Part shown: positions 56,208 through 64,000 of the stretch, one piece after another | Layout of the letters: every line of letters starts with the position of its first letter | Numbering within the stretch: position 1 is the stretch's first letter | Position numbers and translations under genes: made by a program | Notes under the pieces: generated by a model | What the model saw: only the letters and a program-made list of their open reading frames with translations | Told to the model about the DNA's origin: nothing | Database searches by the model: none | DNA from: Actinomadura graeca | Lineage (GTDB): Bacteria > Actinomycetota > Actinomycetes > Streptosporangiales > Streptosporangiaceae | Assembly (NCBI RefSeq): GCF_019175365.1 | Contig: NZ_CP059572.1 | Coordinates: 6,572,001 to 6,636,000 of the forward strand | Direction: 5' to 3' | DNA: 64,000 nucleotides

Positions 56208-57395
56208 TCAGGCGCCGACCTCCTGACGCGCGGGCGCCGCGCCGGACACGGGACGTCGCCCGGCGGCGTGTCCCAGCGCGACGGTGCCGAGGGCCGCGAC
56301 GGCGAGGACGGCGCCGATCCACGCCGTGGCCCGGTATCCGGCCCCGGCGTCCAGGGCCAGCCCGCCGAGCCAGGGCCCGGCCGTGATGCCGACGTTGAAC
56401 GCCGCGACGTTCCCCGCGGCGGCGAGGGTCGGGGCGCCGCCGGTCAGCGCGAAGACCCGCGTGTTCAGCGTCGGGTTGGTCGCGAACCCGAACCCGCCCA
56501 GCAGGAACACCAGGGCCACGGCGGGCACCGGCGAGCCCGCCGTCAGGGCCAGCGCCGCCGAGGTGACCGCCAGGCCCGCGACGCCGGTGTAGAGGGTGGG
56601 GACGGCGCGCGTGTCGGCCGTCCGCCCGCCGGCCGTGATGCCGATGAGCGCGCCGACGCCGTACAGCGCGAGGACGGCCGGCACCCACCGCTCGGCGAGG
56701 CCGGTCGTGCCGGTCAGCATGGCGCCGAGGTAGCCGAACGTGACCAGCAAGGCGCCCGTGGCCAGGGACGTCGTCGCATACGTGAGCCACACCTGGGGCC
56801 GCGCCAGCGCGCGCAGCTCGTCCCGGACGCGCGGCGCCTTCCCCTCGGGACGGCCCGGCGGGACGGTCGCCGCCACCCCGGCCATCGCGAGCGCGGACAG
56901 CGCCGCCACCGCCCAGAAGGCGGCGCGCCAGCCGAGATGCTGGCCGATGACCGTCCCCGCCGGGAGCCCGACGATCGTCGCCAGGGTGAGGCCGCCCGCG
57001 ACGATCCCCATGGCCCTGCCGCGGGCGCCGCCGGGGACCAGCCCGACCGCCACGACGGCGGCGACCGCCCAGAACCCCGCGTACACGAACGCCCCCGCGA
57101 TCCGGGTGGCGAACAGCACCCCGTAGCCGGGGGTCAGCGCGCCCACGGCGTGCGTGAGGGCGAAGGCCGCGAGGAAGGCCAGCAGCGACCGCCGCCGCGG
57201 CCACCGCAGCGTCAGCACGGCGAGGACGGGCGCGCCCGCGAGCATCCCGATCGCGAACGCCGAGATCAGCAGCCCCGCGCGGGGGACGGACACGCCGAGG
57301 TCGGCGGCCATCTCCGGCAGCAGCCCCGCGAGCATCAGCTCCGACGTGCCCTGCGCGAAGATCGCGAGTCCCAGCACGTAGACGGCCCGTGGCAT
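56208..57395 (-). CDS. MFS drug exporter, Cmx/CmrA (chloramphenicol efflux) type
   Basis: A 395-residue, 12-helix transporter. The start MPRAVYVLGLAIFAQGTSEL and the following SVPRAGLLISAFAIGMLAGA closely follow the Cmx/CmrA chloramphenicol efflux family, as does GFGFATNPTLNTRVFAL in the second half. Actual drug range is inferred only from family. A TetR gene lies 81 bases upstream on the same strand, and a site like the one ahead of tetR sits in the gap, so TetR probably represses it. Confidence 0.9.
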   Translation of the reverse strand: MPRAVYVLGLAIFAQGTSELMLAGLLPEMAADLGVSVPRAGLLISAFAIGMLAGAPVLAVLTLRWPRRRSLLAFLAAFALTHAVGALTPGYGVLFATRIAGAFVYAGFWAVAAVVAVGLVPGGARGRAMGIVAGGLTLATIVGLPAGTVIGQHLGWRAAFWAVAALSALAMAGVAATVPPGRPEGKAPRVRDELRALARPQVWLTYATTSLATGALLVTFGYLGAMLTGTTGLAERWVPAVLALYGVGALIGITAGGRTADTRAVPTLYTGVAGLAVTSAALALTAGSPVPAVALVFLLGGFGFATNPTLNTRVFALTGGAPTLAAAGNVAAFNVGITAGPWLGGLALDAGAGYRATAWIGAVLAVAALGTVALGHAAGRRPVSGAAPARQEVGA

Positions 57396-57416
57396 CGGCC
57401 ATCGCCTCCCTGTTTT

Positions 57417-57430
57417 AGATTGTTCAGTTC
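57417..57430. promoter_or_regulatory. Candidate TetR operator ahead of the exporter
   Basis: AGATTGTTCAGTTC matches the reverse complement of the site ahead of tetR (GGATTGATCAGTCC) at 11 of 14 positions. It lies 22 bases before the exporter start in an AT-rich gap. Confidence 0.55.
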
Positions 57431-57476
57431 AAAATCAGCGCAAAAAAGGGGACGGCCCGCGTGCCGCCCCTCCGGG

Positions 57477-58049
57477 TCAGATCGCGCTCATCGCCGTCTC
57501 CGCGATCCCCGACAGCGTCGCCCGGTCGGCACCCCCTCGGGCCGCGACCCGCATCCCGCTGACGGTCGCGACGACGAAGTGCGCGAGCGCCCGCGCGTCC
57601 TTGCCCGCGTCGATCTCGCCCGACCGCATCCCGGACTCGATGGCCGCCCGCAGGGCCGCGAGCCGCCGCTCCTGGTCACGGGCGATCCGCTCGGCGATCT
57701 GCGGATCGCGCGGCGCCATCTCCACGATGGCGTTGACGACCAGGCACCCGGCCGGGTCGCCGGTCTCGGTGTCGGCGGTCCGCTCCAGCAGCGTCCGCAG
57801 CCTCTCGCGGGCGGGCCCGTCGCCGTCCAGCAACTCGATGAGCGCCGCCGTCCGCTCCTCGATGTAGCGGTCCAGGGCCCTCTCGAACAGCTCGTGCTTG
57901 CTCCCGAAGGCGTTGTAGACGCTGCTGCGGCCGAGGCCGGTGGCCTCGCAGAGATCCTCCGTGGACGTCGCCTCGTATCCCGCCGTCCAGAACGCGCGCA
58001 TGGCGGCGTCCACGGCGCGTGCCTCGTCGAACTTCCGCGGTCTCGCCAT
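57477..58049 (-). CDS. TetR-family transcription repressor
   Basis: A 190-residue protein. The N-terminal HTH (MARPRKFDEARAVDAAMRAF, TSTEDLCEATGLGRSSVYNA, FGSKHELFERAL) is typical; the C-terminal ligand domain contains GDPAGCLVVNAIVEMAPRDP, as in the AcrR/YxaF-like subgroup. It lies 81 bases upstream of a Cmx-type exporter on the same strand and has its own palindromic site at 58071-58084, so it likely controls both genes. Confidence 0.92.
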   Translation of the reverse strand: MARPRKFDEARAVDAAMRAFWTAGYEATSTEDLCEATGLGRSSVYNAFGSKHELFERALDRYIEERTAALIELLDGDGPARERLRTLLERTADTETGDPAGCLVVNAIVEMAPRDPQIAERIARDQERRLAALRAAIESGMRSGEIDAGKDARALAHFVVATVSGMRVAARGGADRATLSGIAETAMSAI

Positions 58050-58070
58050 GCCGTCACGCTACCACGTTAT

Positions 58071-58084
58071 GGACTGATCAATCC
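58071..58084. promoter_or_regulatory. Candidate TetR autoregulatory operator
   Basis: GGACTGATCAATCC is a near-palindrome around TGATCA, 21 bases upstream of the tetR start. It shares its pattern with the site at 57417-57430. Confidence 0.6.
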
Positions 58085-58092
58085 AAAAAGGG

Positions 58093-61000
58093 TCAGGGGC
58101 CCGCGGGCGGTGAGGCGTGCGCGACTTGGACGGGCCGCTGCTCCCCGCGCCGGACGAACACGCCCCGGCCCGGCGGTGCCTCCTCGTCCGGGATCAGGGC
58201 TCCGTAGCGGTCCGCCTCCTGCCCGCGGGCGCGTCCCAGCAGCAGCGCCGGTGCCCCGAAGTCGTGCATCGCCGTGACCACCGGATCGGGCTCCCGCCCG
58301 GGGAGCCTCGGGCGGCGGGCGACGATGAGGTGCATGTCCTTCTGGGCCAACGCCCCGAGACCCGGCAGCTGGGCGAGCGGGTCGTCGTCCGGTGAAGCGA
58401 CGTCGATCGAGATGAAGAAGCTCTCGGTAGGCCGCTTCTGATGCAGGTGCCTGTTCAGGAACCTTTTGAACTCCGCGGTGTAGTAGGTGTAGTGGACGCC
58501 CCGGGGGACCGGTGAGTTAAGCCCGAACTCGGTGGCGATCCCGCGCAGGTACCGGTCGGGGTCCAGGACGTACACGGTGGGCGGTCCTTCCCGCCGCGTC
58601 ACGATCCCCTCGATGATCAGATGGATCAGGTTGGCCCGTCCCGACCCGGCGTGACCGATGACCAGCAGGTGGGGCTCGGCCGTGAAGTCCAGGAGCACGG
58701 GCGCGCGGGTCAGGCCCTCGACCCCGATCGGGACGCGGTCTCCGGTGACCGGCGGGAGATCGCCCACGTTGAGCGTCTCGGGAAGGCCGGGCGATTCCGG
58801 GACGGCGGGAGGCGGGACGAGGTTCACCGAGCGGGGGAAGAGCGCGCCGAGCCTGAAGTCGGCGGAGAGGATCTCCTCCAGCCCGGGGCGTTCGCCGCTG
58901 AGGATGACGACCGTGTCGCGCCCATGCCGCTCGACGAGCGCGATCAGCCGCTCGACGAGGACCTCGCCCTCGTCGGTGCCCATGAGGGGCGCGAGGGCGT
59001 CCACGCCGTAGAGGAGCAGGACGCCGCCGCCCGCCTGCCGGAGCATCCCAGAGACGCTGGACAACGCCTCGCCGGGACCGGACGCGGCCAGTGCCTGCCA
59101 CGAGAGGTCCGTCACGGTGGCGTTCGGCAGGACGCCGAGATCGGCGAGCATCTGACCGTAGCGTCGCGCCGTCTGCCTCATCTCCGGCTCTGGGGGACCG
59201 TGGAAGACCAGATGGCGGGAGCCCGCGGCCCGCCGCCCCCGCAAAATCTCCTCCTCCACGGTGAGGAGCCCGCGGAGGATGTTCCTGACCCACTCGGGTT
59301 CGGGACCGTCCTCGACCTCCCACCACAGACCCGTGAGCGTCTGAAGGTCCGGCGGTTCCGGCGGGTCGGGCGGCTCTTGCTCGTGGGATGGCGAGAGTGC
59401 GACCTCGAAGCGGCGCGGGCCGTCCCCGGGGGTCTTCAGGTAAGCGGTGCGGCCGTCGGGGAACGCGAGCGCGCCCTGGCCGACGACCTGGCTGAGTTCG
59501 GCGGGTGTCAGGTGGTTCGCCGCGACGCGCCAGCCGAGGAGCGGGAGGAACCGGTTCCAGGTCCTGCTCTCCTCGACGGTCGTCGACGAGAGCAGCAGGT
59601 GGACGCCGAGAGACTCGCCCCGCTGTGCCAGCGCCAGGAGCGCCTCGGCCACCTCGGGCCTGCTGGACGGGAACGTCAGGGAGAACGTCAGGGAGACATC
59701 GACGACCAGGAGCAGGCGCCGCTCCGGCCGCGCCCGGGAACGCGACTCCAGCTCCTCCAGGAAGCCCACGAACTCGCGGAGCCTCTTGGGGTCACCCAGA
59801 AGCTCCTCGTAGGAGCGCCTCTGGTGGAGGAGGTCGAACTGGACGCCGAGGGGGTGCGTGCCCAGCCCGGCGAAGACGATCCCGAGGTCGGACGGAGGGT
59901 AGGCGTCCGTGAGGGCCGAGACGACCGCCCGCACCACCCGCTGCCGCACGGGCTGCTCCCCGACGACCAGCCCGTGCGGCATGCCCGCGGACGGGTCGAG
60001 CGGGTTCAACTCGACCTCGTGGCCATCCTCGTCGAGGCCGATCACGCAGGACGGCGCCTGCGGCTCTCCGGAGGCGAACCACCGGTGCGCCATCCTGCCC
60101 TGGAGGGCGAGCATGTCGGCGTACGGCGTCTCCGCCGGGCGGAAACGGGTCTGACGCTTCCGTCCTTCGTGCTTGAGCAGGGCGGATCCGTCGCCGGGGA
60201 ACGTGATCTCCCACCGTGCGGGCGGTATGTCCGGCCGCACCGACGTGAGGAAGACGAGCCGGATGCCGAGGTCGGTGTCGTCCTGGCCGAGGTGCGCGGC
60301 GATCTCGTCCATCTCGCGGCCCGTCGTCGGCAGCCGCCCGACGGATTCGACGAACACGACCAGGGCGGGGAGCGGGGCGAGGTCCCGTCCACCGGCGATG
60401 GCCGCCTGGTAGGCGTCCCAGGTCGCCGCCCGGAGGACCGACCTGCGGCGCGCTCGCTCGGCTCCGAGGGCCGGAAGCCCGTCGATGGCGTCCGTGGTGT
60501 GCGGCAGCGTGTCCAGCGGGAACCGGTAGTACGGACTGGGGGCGTCCAGATCGAGGAACGCGAAGGTGACCGTGCCGGGTGAGTGGTTCAGCGCCAGGCC
60601 GAGGACGATCGTCTCCAGCAGCCGGTAGCGGCTGTCGTGCGAGGCGTCGATGATGAGGCCGTGCGAGGCGGGAGTACCGCCGGGCAGGATGTCGACCCAG
60701 ACCGCGGCCCCGTCCTCGTCCTCGCCGATGGCGGTGGGCTGCGGTGGGCGGTCCCAGCCTTGGCCGATCAGGTCGTCGACCTGCCGTCCGTAGAGGTCGA
60801 GCAGGTGCGGGGGACCGGAGGACGCGGGTGCGAGCGTCGCGCCGGTCTCGGCGGTGACCAGGGCGAAGTGGTCGGTGTCCGCGGCGAGCCGCACCGGGCC
60901 GCCGTCGGCGGGCAGCAGGGCGCGGAAGGTCTCGGCGGCCGTCCCGGCGCGGCGCTCGATCTCGGCGGACACGGCTTCGAGGACGTGCCGGGTGTGCTGG

Positions 61001-62365
61001 GCCTCGGGACGCGGGAGGGTGTCGAGGAGGGCCTCGCGGGCGCCGGGGACGAACGCGTAGCGGACGCCGCCGGCCGGGCGGAGCAGCCCGCTCAGCAGCA
61101 CCTCGGCGAGCCGCCCCGGGCCGGAGCCGCCGAGCACGCGGTGCTGGATGAGGCGCATGACCGGCAGCGACGGATCGGACACCGCGACGTGCGCGGCCAG
61201 CTCCGCGGCCTCCGCCGAGGCCGTCGAGAGAAAGCGGCGGACGCGCTCGGCGACCGGCAGCTCACGCTCGCGCAGGACGGGCACGCCCCCCGGCGTCCGC
61301 GACGGCAACGTCGTCACGGCGGCGGGCTGCGGGCCCGCGCCGGACACCAGGTGCGCCCAGGCGGCGAACCAGTGCGGGGCGACCTCCAGCACCGGGACGG
61401 GGACGCCCGGGGGCGGCGCCCCGTCGTACGGGGTGAAGCGCAGATCGGCGTTGGCGGCGCCGGGACGCGGCAGCACCGCCAGGCCCGGCGAGGCCGGGGC
61501 CGCGGTGCGCCGCCAGAGACGCTCGGGCAGCGGCTGGACGATCGCGGCCGGCCCGGCCTGCGCCCAGCGCCGGACGGCGCGGGCGGCGCGGCCGTCCCAC
61601 CAGTGCGGCCCGGAGCAGTCGCTGAGGACCAGGACGGCGTGGCGGCCGGAGCCGTCCAGCAGCGTGCCCGGATCCCGGGGCGGCGCCCCGGCGGCGGAGG
61701 AGACGCGTCCGGTGACGTCCAGGTGGCCGACGTGCACGTCGCGGAACGCGCCCTGGCGGACGAGCGCCTCAGCGAGCTCGCGGGCGAGGGGCTGCCAGAG
61801 GCGCATGGTGGGGCCGCCGTCCACGACGAGGGTCAGCGTCAGCCAGCGCTCGGGCGCGGGGACCAGGACGGGCGTCCACCGGCGCGCGCCGACGCTGTGG
61901 GCGCCGGTGTTCAGGGCGCCGGTCATGCGGGCGTCGGCGATCCGCGCCGCCGTGGCGTCCTCGTCCAGCTCCAGGCGGTGCCGCGACGGGACGCGGCGCT
62001 TCAGCGGGCGCAGCGCCCGCTGGACGCCCAGAGGGTCGGCCAGCATCGGCGCCGTCGGGACGAGGACCTCGACCGCCCCGCCCGCCGCCCCGCCCGCCGT
62101 TCCGCCCGCCGTCGCCGCCCCCCTGGCGGGACGCGGATGCAGGGCCGCCCGGGGCCGGGGGACCGGTGCAGGCCCGGGGGTGGCGGGGACCGGGGGCGGG
62201 GACGCCGCGTCCGCGGGTTCCGCGGCGGGCGGGACGGGCGCCGGTCCGGTGCGCTCCGGTTCCCCGCCGGTGGTGGGGAGGTGGCAGGCGAGCCAGAGGA
62301 GCTCGCTCATCTCCAGCGCGTCGGGCGCGCGCGGCCCGACGGCGCCGAGCACGTCCCGCAGCCGG

Positions 62366-62376
<11 letters not shown>
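58093..62376 (-). CDS. Giant SAV_2336-like protein with vWA-like region and three degenerate EccC-like ATPase modules
   Basis: This 1427-residue cytoplasmic protein starts at ATG 62376, overlapping the MoxR gene end by 11 bases. After a Pro/Ala-rich linker a vWA-like region begins at about 180 (LTLVVDGGPTMRLWQPLA, VLVLSDCSGPHWWDG) with an imperfect metal site. The rest resembles the ATPase repeats of type VII secretion EccC. Module 1 is at about 540-760 (SHGLIIDASHDSRYRLLET; ALVVFVESVGRL), module 2 at about 790-1010 (PHGLVVGEQPVRQRVVR; LLLVVDVSLTF) and module 3 at about 1225-1420 (LLVIGHAGSGRANLIHLII). None keeps the Walker A Gly-Lys-Ser/Thr; module 3 has Arg for Lys. No membrane helix is seen, so this is not a secretion motor. 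A conflict-system scaffold or sensor is likelier. Confidence 0.82.
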
Positions 62377-63331
<955 letters not shown>

Positions 63332-64000
63332 CTATACCTCCATGGCGAGCGGGGGATCGGGGAGCCGGGACGGGTCGTCCCACAGCAGGGTGAGGTCGCG
63401 GCCGCAGTGCGGCTGGTCGTGGGGCGCCGAGAGCGCCTTCTTGCGCAGGGCCAGCGCGACCCTCGGCAGGTCGCCGGGGTGCTCGCGCTCGACCGCGGCG
63501 GCCAGGTCGTCCAGGAGCCGGTGGTTCCGGCAGGTGGCGTGGTCGGGCGCGTCGCAGGCGGTGCGCGTCCAGAGCATCACCGGGACGCCGTTGTTGAGCG
63601 CGGCGGCGAGCCTGCTCCGCACCGGCCGGCATCCGTAGACCAGGACGCAGTAGTCGTCGTTGGCCTCCAGCCAGTCCTGGAACTCGGCGCCCTTGCGCGT
63701 GTCGTCGCAGCCGATCCGCTGCGGCTCGCTGCGCCCGCGCTCGTACAGCAGCCGCCACCGCAGCCGGGCCTGGTCGCGGCGGATCGAGTCGGGGCGCAAC
63801 CGGTCCACGTCCCGGACGACGACCGGGTACTTCCGCATCGCGATCTTCTTGACGCGGTCGACGTGCCAGGTCTCGAACGGCTTGCTCAGCCAGGTCTCCG
63901 GGACGGCGAACTCGATCATCCAGTCGCGGTCGACGACGGCGTGCAGCGAGCGGGCCACGCTCGTCTCGACGGCCGTCCGCACCTGCCGCTCCCGCACGCG
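63332..64000 (-). CDS. C-terminal part of a VMAP-like (vWA-MoxR-associated) protein, partial
   Basis: The frame continues past the right edge, so only the last 222 codons are seen. The visible part resembles the C-terminal domain of vWA-MoxR-associated proteins: WMIEFAVPETWLSKPFETWH, DRLRPDSIRRDQARLRWRLL, DDYCVLVYGCRPVRSRLAAA, GVPVMLWTRTAC and a final LTLLWDDPSRLPDPPLAMEV. In this protein class the unseen N-terminus often carries a protease or other effector domain. The stop abuts the MoxR start, so the genes are translationally coupled. Confidence 0.75.
   Translation of the reverse strand, partial: RVRERQVRTAVETSVARSLHAVVDRDWMIEFAVPETWLSKPFETWHVDRVKKIAMRKYPVVVRDVDRLRPDSIRRDQARLRWRLLYERGRSEPQRIGCDDTRKGAEFQDWLEANDDYCVLVYGCRPVRSRLAAALNNGVPVMLWTRTACDAPDHATCRNHRLLDDLAAAVEREHPGDLPRVALALRKKALSAPHDQPHCGRDLTLLWDDPSRLPDPPLAMEV

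Noticed and set aside
58621..60582. 653-residue plus-strand frame opposite the giant EccC-like protein
   Set aside because: Antisense of a well-supported gene; no motif.

Overview
The window is very GC-rich, with short intergenic gaps, many GTG/TTG starts, ATGA stop/start overlaps and almost only G/C at third codon positions. Together with a mycothiol gene (mshB), an RNase Sa-like secreted ribonuclease, Ser/Thr kinases, LCP cell-wall ligases, a c-di-AMP riboswitch ahead of an NlpC/P60 gene and a mycobacterial-type Sdh1 complex, this points to a chromosomal segment of a filamentous actinomycete. My guess is Streptosporangiales/Actinomadura-like, which the sequence alone cannot prove. No tRNA, rRNA, CRISPR, transposase or integrase was seen.

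Layout. 1-1.9 kb: tail of a coupled operon with a small membrane protein and a wall-cutting lytic transglycosylase/NlpC enzyme, the sort of pair found in conjugation-like clusters. 1.9-7 kb: secreted RNase, Mut7-C RNase plus Nudix pair, riboswitch-controlled NlpC/P60 hydrolase, and typA/bipA. 7.2-15.5 kb: a six-gene minus-strand operon (DUF4282-like membrane protein, Ser/Thr kinase with membrane tail, coiled-coil protein, ClpB-D2-like AAA ATPase, NrdG-like radical SAM protein, zinc-ribbon/FHA protein) that looks like one uncharacterised phospho-signalling machine. 15.5-19.5 kb: an LCP ligase and a frameshifted secreted CHAP hydrolase with a striking 4 x 98-residue repeat array. 19.8-33.5 kb: two different succinate dehydrogenase operons (Sdh1-type at 19.9-23.4 kb, di-haem type at 30.1-33.5 kb) bracketing a VOC protein, a Crp/Fnr regulator, a LysR regulator, an MFS carrier and a frameshifted orphan secY. 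33.7-44.6 kb: a receiver-PP2C phosphatase, a heterodimeric ABC exporter with complementary broken ATP sites, an S9 peptidase, a membrane Ser/Thr kinase, mshB with its membrane partner, and a flavin reductase. 44.6-52.6 kb: PadR-controlled drug efflux, LCP plus glycosyltransferase, ornithine aminotransferase with a divergent Lrp regulator, a pseudokinase and an RraA-like protein. 52.7-58 kb: a secreted M6 metalloprotease, an unknown secreted protein, and TetR-controlled Cmx-type efflux. 58.1-64 kb: a three-gene operon running off the right edge (VMAP-C-like protein, MoxR AAA ATPase, 1427-residue protein with a vWA-like region and three broken EccC-like ATPase modules). It resembles the vWA-MoxR-associated class of bacterial conflict systems.

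The two best candidates for undescribed biology are the kinase/AAA/radical-SAM/FHA operon and the right-edge MoxR/EccC-like operon. Two genes (CHAP hydrolase and secY) each carry what looks like a single missing base. This may be real decay or an assembly error and should be checked before either is called a pseudogene.
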